This document shows positions 1-10,770 of a DNA stretch of 64,000 nt, piece by piece. The notes under the pieces were generated by a model. That model did not search any database. It was given only the letters and a program-made list of their open reading frames with translations, and was not told where the DNA came from. The stretch spans positions 2,883,501 through 2,947,500 of the forward strand of contig NZ_JALEBH010000001.1 of assembly GCF_022758885.1 (NCBI RefSeq), read 5' to 3'. The position numbers and the translations under genes were made by a program. This DNA comes from Sphingobium sp. BYY-5 (lineage in GTDB: Bacteria; Pseudomonadota; Alphaproteobacteria; Sphingomonadales; Sphingomonadaceae). The first letter of the stretch is position 1. Every line of letters begins with the position of its first letter.

Positions 1-280
1 GGGTCTTGCCGTCAAGGCCATAGACATAAAGCCCGGCCTTCTTGTCGGTGCCGACGATCAGGCTCTGCGCAGGATCGGCGGCGTTGCGCCAGATCGCCGG
101 ATCGTCCGCCGCATCGGCATTGGGCGTGCCGACCGGGGTCGTCTCGCCGCGCGCGATGACGGTCACGGCCGGGGTGGCGTTGGCGATGCGGACTTCGACC
201 GGAATTTCCACTGGCGTGGCGGCGCAGCTGGTCAGCAGAAGCGCGGCCAGAAGGCCCTGGAACATGACATTGCGGATCAT
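1..280 (-). CDS. Beta-propeller phytase (3-phytase), N-terminal part, cut by window edge
   Basis: Reading the minus strand from an ATG at 280 gives a lipoprotein-like signal ([19 protein letters not shown], lipobox LTSC). The frame then contains [10 protein letters not shown] and [15 protein letters not shown], the start of a beta-propeller phytase. These enzymes release phosphate from phytate in the periplasm or at the outer membrane. The frame is open to base 1, so most of the protein lies outside the window. It is transcribed divergently from the TonB-dependent receptor at 460, and phytase/TonB receptor pairs are known in sphingomonads and Caulobacter. The family call is fairly firm from the motifs; the substrate is inferred. 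Confidence 0.72.
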   Translation of the reverse strand, partial: MIRNVMFQGLLAALLLTSCAATPVEIPVEVRIANATPAVTVIARGETTPVGTPNADAADDPAIWRNAADPAQSLIVGTDKKAGLYVYGLDGKT

Positions 281-459
281 ATGGCCCCCCGTTTCAGGAC
301 GCCCAATGACGGGCGATCATGACGATCATGTGACGGTTTCAGCCCATCAAGCGATTGGATTGTAACCTATATGTCACCTTATCTTCACGCCGATGTATTG
401 CGCGGCCTTTAGGGCGCGCATCAATCGCCAGCCAGGCGATGTCTCAACAGGGGGATATC

Positions 460-3267
460 ATGCAGATTCTGTCCGTCCGGCCGCGCGCCGGCGTCAAGCC
501 CGTTCGTCTTGTCCTTGCCAGCGGCATTGCCTGCTGGGCGCTGGCATCCGCTCAGGCCATGGCGGAAGAGCCGGCCGCTGATGACGATCAATATGGCGCT
601 ATCGTCGTCACCGGCGCCCGTCCGATCGCGGAATCGGAGGCTGCGGCGCTTGAAATCCAGAAAAATTCGGACTCGCTGGTTACTGTCGCCGCATCGGACT
701 CGGTGGGCCGCCTGCCCGACCAGAATATCGCCCAGGCCGCCAGCCGTTTGCCGGGCGTCAGCGTCGAACGCGACCAGGGCCAGGCCCGCTACATCAACCT
801 GCGCGGCGCGCCCAAGACTTGGACGACCCTGTCGTTCGACGGCATCAACGTGGTCAGCCCGGAGGGCCGCGCGGCGCGCTTCGATTCCATCCCGTCGGCC
901 ATTGCGGGCAAGATCATCGTGTCGAAGGCGGTGACGCCCGATATGCCGGGCGAAACGGTGGCGGGCAATGTCAATGTCGTTACCCGTTCGGCCTTCGACT
1001 ATGACGGTTTCCACCTGGCCGGCAAGGGCGGCATGGGCATCGCCGAACTGGGCAGCGACAAGAAGGAATATGAAGGCGCGCTGGTCATTTCCGATCGTTT
1101 CCAGACTGGCATCGGCGAATTCGGCGTCCTGCTGTCGGGTAGCTACTACGAACGCAACATGATCACCGACAATTTCGAGACGGATTATGAGCGTGTTAGT
1201 CAGGACAGGCGCCCTGGCAGCGGAACCCGTTTCTGGGCGCAGGAGGCCGAGAACAAGTTGTATCGCCTGACCCGCAAGAACTGGTCCGTTTCCGGCCGGG
1301 TCGACTGGAAGCCGGACGATGCCAACACCATCTCGCTGCGGTCGGTTTATACCATCTTCACCGACGATGAAGCGCGCGACAATTACCGCTTCGATATGGA
1401 CGGGCAGCAGTCGGCCCTGTCCACCAGCACGACCGCCTGCCCCACCACGGTCAATACAACGCCCACGACCAGCGGTTATGCGGATGTCTGCATCGGCAAT
1501 ACGCCGGAAAAGGGCACGCTTTACGGCATTGCCATCCGCCAGCGTTCGACATTGCGGGCCTTTCGCCAGTCGATCTTCACCAACAGCCTCACGGGCGATC
1601 ATGAATTTGCCGATGGCTGGAAACTGTCCTGGGTTGGCAACTATACCCAGTCCAAGGACGACCGGTCGGTGGTCGGTGAAGCGGCATGGCAAAGCCCCAG
1701 CGCGGCGACCGCCCGCCCGACCATCAGCTATGACTTCACCGATCCCAACCACTCGCGCCTGCAACTCTTCCGCACGCTCCAGTTGAGCGGCCCGACCCGC
1801 TATCAGGCGGGCGCCGCCGTCACCGACGTTGACAGCTTTGCCAAGCCGCTCAACAGCTTCACGGTTCTGGACGCGGTGGACACGACCAAGGCCTATACCG
1901 GCAAGGTCGTGCTGGCGCGCGAACTGGACAATGCGACGCTCAAGGCCGGATTTCAGTATGACCGCCGCACCAAAGTGGCCGATGAGAACCAGATATCGCT
2001 GAACGCCGCGGATGCCGCGACGATCATGACCACGGACTTCAACCAGTTTTCGACTAATGAAGGGTTCCAGGGTAAGCTCCCCATGGGCTACACCTTCCAT
2101 TATTTCGATACCGACAAGATGCGGGCTGCGTCGGAAGCGGCGCAGAAGGCTTTCGCCTTCTCCCCGGTCACCGGCAATAATTATAATGTGCGCGAGGAGG
2201 TCTTCGCCGGCTTCCTGATGGGTACGGTGCGTTATGATTGGGGTTCGGTCGTCGGCGGCGTGCGCGTCGAGCATATCAAGAATCACGGCGCAGCGACTGT
2301 ACGTATCACTCCTGCGACAGGTCCGGCGATAGAGACGCCGGTGGCGAAACAGTCGAGTCAAACGCTCGCTTTCCCCAGCCTGCACGTCAATTACAATATT
2401 GATGACACCAAGAAGCTGCGCGTCTCGTTCAACAGCGGCGCAGCGCGGGCCGACTATGGTCAAATGCGGCCGAACTTCATCATCAACGATTCCGACACGG
2501 CGATTTCCGGGGGCAATCCGGACGTGAAGCCGGAGCGTGCCTATGGTGTCGATACCTATTTCGAATGGTATATGCGTCCGCAGGGCTATTTGATGATCGG
2601 TGCCTTCTACAAGCATCTCGAAGACGTACTCTACACCCAGCGCGGCACTTTTGGATCGACCGAATTTAATAGCAACGGCGTCGATCGGTCTGTCTACCAA
2701 TATTCGCGGATCACCAATGGCGGCAGCGGCCGCATCTACGGCCTGGAAGCCGCTGCGCAGTTGCAGTTGGAACCCTGGACGCAGGGCCTTGGCCTGCCCG
2801 ACTGGATGGGCGGCTTTGGTATTTCGGCCAACCTGACGCTCAACAACAGCAAGGTGGAAAAGCCCGGCATCGGCAGCGTGCCGACACGCCATGTGCGGCT
2901 GCCCGGCACATCGGACGTCGTCTATAATGTCGGCGGCTATTATGAGAAATACGGCCTGTCGCTGCGCGTGCAGTTCCAGCGCCGCAGCGCCTGGCTGGAC
3001 ACGATTGCCGACGACCTGACTGATGCGGGCGATACCTATTGGGCGGCCGATGAGGAAATGGATATCTCGGCGCGCTATGCGATCACGAAGAATTTCGAGA
3101 TTTATTTCGACGTGTCGAACGTGCTGAACCAGCCGGGTCGTCGCTACGCCAATCCGGGCAGCCTGCTGACCGCCACCGGCACGCCGACGGCCGACAGCAG
3201 CGGCCGGACGATCGAATGGGAGCGTTTTGGTCGCCGTTATACCGGCGGTATTCGCTTCAACTTCTGA
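460..3267 (+). CDS. TonB-dependent receptor
   Basis: Outer-membrane beta-barrel receptor of 935 residues. It has a signal peptide (hydrophobic stretch LVLASGIACWALASAQAMA), a TonB-box-like IVVTG near residue 50, a plug domain (VGRLPDQNIAQAASRLPGVSVERDQG, here in two parts: VGRLPDQNIAQAA and SRLPGVSVERDQG), and a C-terminal barrel ending in RFNF with the terminal aromatic. The ATG at 460 is preferred because AGGGGG lies just upstream; an in-frame ATG at 439 is possible. TonB-dependent receptors import siderophores, sugars or other large substrates using energy from TonB/ExbBD. The divergent phytase next door suggests a phosphorylated substrate such as phytate, but this is inference. A strong terminator follows. 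Confidence 0.9.
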   Translation: MQILSVRPRAGVKPVRLVLASGIACWALASAQAMAEEPAADDDQYGAIVVTGARPIAESEAAALEIQKNSDSLVTVAASDSVGRLPDQNIAQAASRLPGVSVERDQGQARYINLRGAPKTWTTLSFDGINVVSPEGRAARFDSIPSAIAGKIIVSKAVTPDMPGETVAGNVNVVTRSAFDYDGFHLAGKGGMGIAELGSDKKEYEGALVISDRFQTGIGEFGVLLSGSYYERNMITDNFETDYERVSQDRRPGSGTRFWAQEAENKLYRLTRKNWSVSGRVDWKPDDANTISLRSVYTIFTDDEARDNYRFDMDGQQSALSTSTTACPTTVNTTPTTSGYADVCIGNTPEKGTLYGIAIRQRSTLRAFRQSIFTNSLTGDHEFADGWKLSWVGNYTQSKDDRSVVGEAAWQSPSAATARPTISYDFTDPNHSRLQLFRTLQLSGPTRYQAGAAVTDVDSFAKPLNSFTVLDAVDTTKAYTGKVVLARELDNATLKAGFQYDRRTKVADENQISLNAADAATIMTTDFNQFSTNEGFQGKLPMGYTFHYFDTDKMRAASEAAQKAFAFSPVTGNNYNVREEVFAGFLMGTVRYDWGSVVGGVRVEHIKNHGAATVRITPATGPAIETPVAKQSSQTLAFPSLHVNYNIDDTKKLRVSFNSGAARADYGQMRPNFIINDSDTAISGGNPDVKPERAYGVDTYFEWYMRPQGYLMIGAFYKHLEDVLYTQRGTFGSTEFNSNGVDRSVYQYSRITNGGSGRIYGLEAAAQLQLEPWTQGLGLPDWMGGFGISANLTLNNSKVEKPGIGSVPTRHVRLPGTSDVVYNVGGYYEKYGLSLRVQFQRRSAWLDTIADDLTDAGDTYWAADEEMDISARYAITKNFEIYFDVSNVLNQPGRRYANPGSLLTATGTPTADSSGRTIEWERFGRRYTGGIRFNF

Positions 3268-3285
3268 TCCCTGACGCAGGTCAAG

Positions 3286-3327
3286 AAAAAGGGCGGGGGA
3301 CCGATAGTCCTCCGCCCTTTTCTTTTG
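3286..3327. terminator. Rho-independent terminator, probably bidirectional
   Basis: A GC-rich inverted repeat (AAAGGGCGG...CCGCCCTTT) has A-rich flank on the left and T-rich flank on the right. It sits between the convergent receptor gene and the OPT transporter gene, so it can serve both. Confidence 0.85.
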
Positions 3328-3343
3328 TTACGGCCATAGGATC

Positions 3344-5320
3344 TCAGGCCAATGGTGCTGAGGCCTGATGCTTCAACCGCGCATAAAGGGCGGCGATGAT
3401 ACCGAAGAAGGCGAGGATCGAAAGCGGGACGGCCCAGCCATGTTCCGCCACCAGCGCCAGCGGCGCGTCGCTATCCGTGCTTGCCACGATACCGGCGAAG
3501 GCGACACCGAACAGGCTTTCGCCGACGATGAAGCCGGTCGCCATCAGCACGCCCATGCGCTCGGCGAACGCAGGATTGGCCTGGCGCAGCGCCCAGCGAT
3601 TATAGAAATGCCCGATCACCGCGCCGACGGGAATCAGCAGGGTGAGCGCCATCGGCAGGTAGATGCCCATGCCGACCGCAAGCGGCGGCAGGCGCAGCTT
3701 GCCGGCCTTGCCCAGCAATTCGTCGATCAGGATGACGACGGCACCGATACCAGCGCCGATGCCGATCAGCCCCCAGTCGAGATCACCGCCCAATACGCCC
3801 TTGGCGAGCGCGGAGATGAGCGCGGCTTGCGGTGCGGGCAGGGCGCTCGCCTTGGCGCCCGGCGCGCCGGCGAAACCGAATGCGCTGTTGAGCAAATCCA
3901 GCACCGGCGGGATGACAAGCGCGCCGAAGATGACGCCCAGCACCAGCGCGACCTGCTGCTTCCACGGGGTGGCGCCGACCAACTGGCCGGTCTTCAGATC
4001 CTGAAGATTGTCGTTGGAGATTGTCGCGATGCCGAAGATGATTGCGGTGGTGAAGAGCGCATAGGCGATCAACGCCTGGGTTTGCGACGGGTCGCTATTG
4101 CCCGATCCGTAGATCGCCGCCAGCAGCAGGGATGCGCCGAGCACGGCGAGGATGCCGACGCCCGAAATCGGGCTGTTCGACGCGCCGATCAGGCCCGCCA
4201 TATAACCGCAGACGGAGGCGATGACGATGCCGGCCACCAGCACATAGGCCAGCGTCAGTGCGATCACCGGGACCGGGTTGGCGGCGATCGGCCCGCCCTG
4301 GGCGAAGGTCCAGAGCAGCACGCCGATGGGCAGCAGCGCAGCGAGGATGGTGCCGCCGACGATGCCGATCGGCAGGTCGCGTTCGGTGATGTCGAGCGAC
4401 GCGGCGTTGCCCGCCTTGCGCGTGGCGTTGGCGGCGAGTGCGGATCGGATGCCGCTGATAATCGGCCCCAGAATCTTGAGCAGGGTCCAGATCGCCGCGA
4501 CGCCGATCGTGCCCGCGCCGATGAAGCGCGCCTTCATGCGGAAGGCCGTGCCGACAATGTCGGACAGTTCCGCACCGGCGGGAAGGGGCGTGGTGAGATA
4601 GGGAACCAGGCCGGTCCAGCTTATCAGCAGGCCGATGAACATGGCGACGCCCACCGACAGGCCAACCAGATGGCCGACGCCGATCAGCGCCATGGAAAAG
4701 CTGGTGGAGACCGAGGTTGCGCCTGCGCCGAACTTGAAGAAGGTTGCGGCTTCTTCCGCGATCAGCCTGGTCTTGGCGATGATTGAGAAGGCGGCGGCCG
4801 CGATGGAACTGGAGACGATGGCGGTTAGGCCGCGCTTATTCTCCTCCAGCCCTTCGCGCGATCCCGCGCCGACTTTCAGCACTTCGGCCGCAGCGACGCC
4901 TTCGGGATAGGGCAGGTCGGACCCGGTGACGAGCGCGCGGCGCAGCGGCACCGAATACATGACACCCAATATGCCGCCCAGCGCGATGGTGAAGGCGGAA
5001 AGCCAATAGGGGAAGCCATGCCACCAGCTGATGATGACCAGGCCCGGCAGCACGAAGATGATGGCGGACAGGGTGCCGGCGGCCGAAGCGATGGTCTGGA
5101 CGATGTTGTTTTCCAGGATCGTGCCGGTCGCAAACAGGCGCAGCACGGCCATGGAGATGACGGCGGCGGGAATGGAGGTGGCGAAGGTGAGGCCGATCTT
5201 GAGGCCCAGATAGACGTTCGCCGCCGTGAAGACGAGGGTGATGAGGGCGCCGAGAATGACGCCTCGCAACGTCAGTTCGGCCATGCCGCCGCCTTGCGCT
5301 CCCTGAGCTTTAGCTTCCAT
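3344..5320 (-). CDS. OPT family oligopeptide transporter
   Basis: Large polytopic membrane protein of 658 residues. It has the OPT/YSL N-terminal signature (LTLRGVILGALITLVFTAAN and NVYLGLKIGLTFATSIPAAV) and roughly 14-16 hydrophobic segments. OPT proteins are proton-coupled importers of short peptides or metal-chelate complexes. The ATG at 5320 has GAAGGG five bases upstream; a GTG two codons earlier at 5326 overlaps that ribosome-binding site and is less likely. The gene converges with the TonB receptor gene across the terminator. The substrate cannot be deduced. Confidence 0.88.
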   Translation of the reverse strand: MEAKAQGAQGGGMAELTLRGVILGALITLVFTAANVYLGLKIGLTFATSIPAAVISMAVLRLFATGTILENNIVQTIASAAGTLSAIIFVLPGLVIISWWHGFPYWLSAFTIALGGILGVMYSVPLRRALVTGSDLPYPEGVAAAEVLKVGAGSREGLEENKRGLTAIVSSSIAAAAFSIIAKTRLIAEEAATFFKFGAGATSVSTSFSMALIGVGHLVGLSVGVAMFIGLLISWTGLVPYLTTPLPAGAELSDIVGTAFRMKARFIGAGTIGVAAIWTLLKILGPIISGIRSALAANATRKAGNAASLDITERDLPIGIVGGTILAALLPIGVLLWTFAQGGPIAANPVPVIALTLAYVLVAGIVIASVCGYMAGLIGASNSPISGVGILAVLGASLLLAAIYGSGNSDPSQTQALIAYALFTTAIIFGIATISNDNLQDLKTGQLVGATPWKQQVALVLGVIFGALVIPPVLDLLNSAFGFAGAPGAKASALPAPQAALISALAKGVLGGDLDWGLIGIGAGIGAVVILIDELLGKAGKLRLPPLAVGMGIYLPMALTLLIPVGAVIGHFYNRWALRQANPAFAERMGVLMATGFIVGESLFGVAFAGIVASTDSDAPLALVAEHGWAVPLSILAFFGIIAALYARLKHQASAPLA

Positions 5321-5405
5321 TGTCACCCTTCGTCCCCTTGGCTTGGCGCTTATGTCGATCGGCTGGTAATAATGTTGCTTGGCCGTGGATCAATCGGAAA
5401 GTGGT

Positions 5406-6122
5406 TCAGAAGCGGCTTTCCGCCATGCTCTGCTGTGGCGCGACACGGTCGAGCCAGGCGTCGACCAGGCTGGTCCAACGCTGATAACCCCGCGCATTCA
5501 TGTGCAGCCCGTCCGGGCGGAAGAGCGATGCATCGGGCAGTCCGTCGGCCGCCAGCAGAACATGTTCTACATCGAGATAGGCGAAGCCGTCCACCTGGGC
5601 ACGCTGCGCGATGGCGGTGTTGACCTGCGCCATTTTCGGACGAAGCACCCAGCGCAGGGGGCTGGGCTTGAGCGATAGATAGGCGATGGGCGCGCGCGGA
5701 TAATCGGCACGCAGCTTCCCGATCAGGGTCAGGATATCGCGCGTGACGGCTTCGGGCGTAATTCCGGCGGCAAGGTCATTCTCCCCGACATAGATGACGA
5801 CCGAGCGTGGCGGAAGGGCTGGCAGCAGGCGCTTATAATAATGGAGCACATGCGCCGTGGTTGCGCCGCCGAAGCCACGATTGATCGTGCTGATATCGTG
5901 GAAGCTGCCGGCTATGTCCCATAAGCGGATGCTGGAGCTGCCGAGGAACAAGGTGGCATCGCGCGCAGGCGGGCCAGCGCTGTTCGCCTTGGCGAAGGCC
6001 TCTATTTCCCGCGAGAAGGGGAAGACGGGATCGGCATTGGGTGTCGGCGGCGGCGCGGCGATGGCCGGCAGCGCACATGCGAACAGCAGAAGCGCGCCGC
6101 CGTGGCAGAGCAACACCCGCAA
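5406..6122 (-). CDS. SGNH/GDSL-type hydrolase, probably exported
   Basis: About 238 residues with an N-terminal export signal (LLCHGGALLLFACALPAIAA). The SGNH blocks follow: LFLGSSSIRLW (block I Ser), NRGFGGATTAHVLHY (block II Gly), VIYVGENDLAAG (block III GEND), and near the C terminus LFRPDGLHMNARGY (block V DGxH). These enzymes are serine esterases or lipases, and the cleaved ester is unknown. The start is uncertain: no ATG precedes the signal peptide, so a TTG at 6122 or GTG at 6116 is used, just after an eight-C run. It lies 16 bp downstream of hspQ and may be cotranscribed with it. Confidence 0.8.
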   Translation of the reverse strand: MRVLLCHGGALLLFACALPAIAAPPPTPNADPVFPFSREIEAFAKANSAGPPARDATLFLGSSSIRLWDIAGSFHDISTINRGFGGATTAHVLHYYKRLLPALPPRSVVIYVGENDLAAGITPEAVTRDILTLIGKLRADYPRAPIAYLSLKPSPLRWVLRPKMAQVNTAIAQRAQVDGFAYLDVEHVLLAADGLPDASLFRPDGLHMNARGYQRWTSLVDAWLDRVAPQQSMAESRF

Positions 6123-6138
6123 AGGGGGGGGTGTGCGC

Positions 6139-6510
6139 CTAGTGCCGATGAAGCGGGCGCAGCCGATATTTGCCGTCCGCATAGGCGCCGAACATGTCGG
6201 TAATGGCGGGATGGTCGACCGGCTCGTCGCTGTCGTCCGTGACCAGATTCTGCTGGCTGACATAGGCGACATAGCTGGATTCGCCATTTTCGGCGAGCAG
6301 ATGATAGAAAGGCTGCTGCTTGTCCGGCCGGGCATGTTCCGGGATCGCCTCATACCATTCCTCGCTATTGGCGAAGACCGGATCGATATCGAACACGACG
6401 CCGCGGAAACCGAACATGCGATGTTTGACCACATCGCCAATATTGAAGCGGGCATGGACGATCGGCGGGGCGGTGACGCCGGCGCCGAAAATCTGAATCG
6501 TGTCTCTCAT
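6139..6510 (-). CDS. hspQ: Heat shock protein HspQ (YccV-like, hemimethylated-DNA-binding fold)
   Basis: A 123-residue protein with the HspQ/YccV core: ARFNIGDVVKHRMFGFRGVV, FDIDPVFANSEEWYE, and QPFYHLLAENGESSYVAYVSQQNL. In Escherichia coli, HspQ affects stability of mutant DnaA and acts as a Lon specificity enhancer. The region upstream to the tRNA gene is short. The gene is followed closely by the SGNH hydrolase. It belongs to the chromosomal backbone rather than to the mobile element. Confidence 0.88.
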   Translation of the reverse strand: MRDTIQIFGAGVTAPPIVHARFNIGDVVKHRMFGFRGVVFDIDPVFANSEEWYEAIPEHARPDKQQPFYHLLAENGESSYVAYVSQQNLVTDDSDEPVDHPAITDMFGAYADGKYRLRPLHRH

Positions 6511-6580
6511 ATGTCTAATTTAGGAGCCTCCTGCACCGACACAAGAAAAATACCGGATTGGCCGCTTGGCAAGTACGATT

Positions 6581-8349
<1,769 letters not shown>

Positions 8350-8353
<4 letters not shown>

Positions 8354-8751
8354 GGGCGGTCTCCTTCGGGCTCGGCGACACGAGCGCGTGGTTCGGCAAG
8401 GCGCAATTCCAGCGACACGCAGTCATAATTGAGTTTGGGGGCGAGCTTCCGGCCGCTGCGCTCCATGCGCACGATGCCGTAGTCGATCATCGTTTTCATG
8501 GTGCGGGAAAGATTCGACTTCGCCCGCCCGGTCATCTCCGCCAGTTCCTCAATCGACCCCGGCTCCCGCTCGGCGATGGTGCAGAGCATGGCTCGATTGG
8601 TGGCGGAGAGAATGCGCGCGAAGGATTCTGTCGAAGGGAACCAGACTGTCGGATCGCTGGGACCAGGTTTCTCCTCCCCCCGCGCAATCCGCAGGGTGCG
8701 GGCCTTCATGTCATCCAGGCCGGCGATCCCGATCCTGAGCGTTCTTGTCAC
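8350..8751 (-). CDS. Winged-helix (MarR/HVO_A0114-like) DNA-binding regulator
   Basis: A 133-residue protein with a helix-turn-helix: LCTIAEREPGSIEELAEMTG, then RAKSNLSRTMKTMIDYGIVR. The GTG start at 8751 is preceded by GGAGG at good spacing. The stop overlaps the recombinase ATG (ATGA), so the two are translationally coupled. It is likely a regulator of integration or excision; that role is inferred from position only. Confidence 0.75.
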
Positions 8752-8881
8752 CTGTCGCCTCCTTCCAGCGGCACAGCCAGACGGACGCTCGATGAGCAAG
8801 GCGGCTGCTTACTCAATAAGTATCATTATCAGATTACGATATCAACGAGTAATGATCTATTCCCGCCAATCGCCTCTGGGA

Positions 8882-9154
8882 TTAGCCGGGCTTGCCAAAC
8901 AGCTCGTCGAGAATGTCGCCGAACCACGCCTCGAACAGGTCGATCTCGGCTTCCGTCACAGGCACGCGGTCGGGCCAGTCGTCGGAGACGGTCCAATGGT
9001 CGAGCGAAGGGACGACTATCTGCTTCTTCGCCACTCGCACCTGCGGCGGTTCCGCTGCTGCGGCCTCATCGATGTAATCGTACAGGTCGTCGGGCAAGCT
9101 GCCGGAGACGGCGCGTGCCCGACGCCGGGTCTTGGTGGCTTGGCGTCGAGACAT
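8882..9154 (-). CDS. Conserved hypothetical protein of the ICE
   Basis: 90 residues with a basic N terminus (MSRRQATKTRRRARAVSG), an acidic C terminus (TEAEIDLFEAWFGDILDELF) and no transmembrane segment. It lies between the T4SS operon and the recombinase region, all on the minus strand. The ATG at 9154 is chosen because upstream residues look like translated leader. I do not recognise a function. The neighbouring gaps 8752-8881 and 9155-9283 hold nothing I can identify. Confidence 0.6.
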   Translation of the reverse strand: MSRRQATKTRRRARAVSGSLPDDLYDYIDEAAAAEPPQVRVAKKQIVVPSLDHWTVSDDWPDRVPVTEAEIDLFEAWFGDILDELFGKPG

Positions 9155-9283
9155 GAACTCACCGTCCGGTTGGATACGCAGTCGTGGGTTCCCCCGATCG
9201 GAATATGCGGCACCGCGCCGCCCCATCATCCTGCGAGGTTTGGGGACGGTGTGAAGTCATGGTTTCGCGATACCTTGATCGCT

Positions 9284-9526
9284 TCATGCGATCGGAGCGC
9301 CGGACGACGCTGATTTTCGGCGGGCTTTGGCGAAGCCGCGATCCGTGGCGATGAACCGCTCCAACATGGGCACGATGAGGCGAACAGGATCGGACGGGCC
9401 ATGCCCCGCCTCACGGCCGAGGATTTCAGCATAGGCGGCGAGATCGCGGTGCAAGCTCGCGGGTAGCTCCAGCGTGACCTTGATGGGTTTATCGTCGGCG
9501 ATCGGGCCTAACTTCAGCTTGGTCAT
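9284..9526 (-). CDS. DUF2274 domain protein at the end of the trb operon
   Basis: 80 residues starting MTKLKLGPIADDKPIKVTLELP, the DUF2274 pattern, with a ribbon-helix-helix-like core (LPASLHRDLAAYAEILGRE). Its ATG overlaps the trbI stop by four bases. This small protein regularly follows trbI in such elements. Its function is unknown; DNA binding is plausible from the fold-like pattern. Confidence 0.75.
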   Translation of the reverse strand: MTKLKLGPIADDKPIKVTLELPASLHRDLAAYAEILGREAGHGPSDPVRLIVPMLERFIATDRGFAKARRKSASSGAPIA

Positions 9527-10770
9527 GGCGTTCCCCCATAGGGTTCGAGCACAAGGTCACGGGTGACGATGACGCGCACGGGAAAGCCCGGCCGGATCGT
9601 CAGCGTCGGCGCGATCTGCAACTGGCGCTGGACGATCTGCTGGCCGGCTTGATTGACGGTGTCCTGTGCGCCGTCACGGATGGCTCGCACCAGCCGGTCA
9701 TGGTCGTCGGTGGCGAGTTCGGTGCCAATGCCGAGCAGCGTCGAGAGCGCGGCGGCCTTGGCGAGATCCCACCAGTGATAATCGACGCCATCCTCCAGGC
9801 CGGCATAGCCCTGTGTATCCGCGCCGGGCTGGCGCTCCAGCACGATCGAGCGGCCGTTTGGCATGATGAGCCGGTTCCAGACGAGCAGGATGCGGCGCTG
9901 GCCGAAGCCGACGCCGTTGTCATATTCTCCGATAACGCGGGTGCCCTGCGGGATCAGAAGGATGCGCCCGGTTGGGCTGTCATAGATGTTCTCTGTCACC
10001 TGCGCGGTGATCTGGCCGGGGAGATCGGACCGGATGCCGGTGATGAGCGCAGCGGAAATCACCGCACCGGCTTGAAGCACGTTCGGCGACGCGGGCGCGG
10101 CGACGCGATCGGATGAGACGGTGCGCCGGTCGGGCGTCTGATTGAGGAAGGCGAGCTGGCGGTCCTGCGCCGAGGGCGTGGCCGGCTGCGGCGCAAGGCC
10201 AAGGCTGGCAAGGTTCGGTGCCGCCGCCGTAGCGTCGGCCGTCACCGTCGCGGCGGGTGCGGCATTGCGCGTTTCCGTCGAGGCGAACAGGCGCGCGGTC
10301 CTCGCCGCCTCCAGTTCCTGCAAGCGGCGCTGCTCCTCGGCGCTGAGACCGGGCTGCACGGCGGTCGTGCCGGCGAGCGGCGGCGTAATGGGTTGTCCGC
10401 GGTTCTGCGCGTCGAGGATCGGTCGGCCGAGATCGCCGGGAAGCGGCGGGCCGAGCACCGGCCCGGTATAGTCGCGCGGCAGGTTGTTGAGGCCGTCCGG
10501 CGTTGCCCGGTTGTCAGTCGAAAGCAGTTCCTCGTTCGCGCGGCCCCCCTGCGAGTTCTGGAGCGCGTAGATCAGCGCGCCTCCGACGCCGAGGCTGGCG
10601 ACAAGACCAAGACCGGCGAGCACCTTGCGCGACAGCCGGGTGACGCGCGGCGGCTCGGGGCGGAGCCGCATGGGCGCGATCGGCTCGCCGGTCAGCGGCC
10701 TGGCATCGTCCGGGGTTTCTGGCGCGTCCGGGCTCTGCCCTTCCTTTTTTTCGGGATCGACCTCGTTCAC
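9523..10770 (-). CDS. trbI: Conjugal transfer protein TrbI (VirB10-like)
   Basis: 415 residues: a cytoplasmic Pro-rich N terminus, one transmembrane helix (KVLAGLGLVASLGVGGALIY, about 48-67), a periplasmic Pro/Gln-rich linker and a C-terminal TrbI/VirB10 domain. That domain contains AGAVISAALITGIRSDLPGQ, LLIPQGTRVIGEYD and LVWNRLIMPNGRSI. It forms the energy-sensing bridge between inner and outer membrane in the secretion channel. It overlaps trbG upstream and the DUF2274 gene downstream by four bases each. Confidence 0.93.
   Translation of the reverse strand: MNEVDPEKKEGQSPDAPETPDDARPLTGEPIAPMRLRPEPPRVTRLSRKVLAGLGLVASLGVGGALIYALQNSQGGRANEELLSTDNRATPDGLNNLPRDYTGPVLGPPLPGDLGRPILDAQNRGQPITPPLAGTTAVQPGLSAEEQRRLQELEAARTARLFASTETRNAAPAATVTADATAAAPNLASLGLAPQPATPSAQDRQLAFLNQTPDRRTVSSDRVAAPASPNVLQAGAVISAALITGIRSDLPGQITAQVTENIYDSPTGRILLIPQGTRVIGEYDNGVGFGQRRILLVWNRLIMPNGRSIVLERQPGADTQGYAGLEDGVDYHWWDLAKAAALSTLLGIGTELATDDHDRLVRAIRDGAQDTVNQAGQQIVQRQLQIAPTLTIRPGFPVRVIVTRDLVLEPYGGTP

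Noticed and set aside
421..2892. 823-codon minus-strand frame opposite the TonB receptor
   Set aside because: It is antisense to a clearly conserved gene, has no recognisable domain, and long shadow frames are normal at this GC content.
3368..4786. 472-codon plus-strand frame opposite the OPT transporter
   Set aside because: Composition (runs of D, R, G, Q) is typical of antisense translation of a membrane protein.
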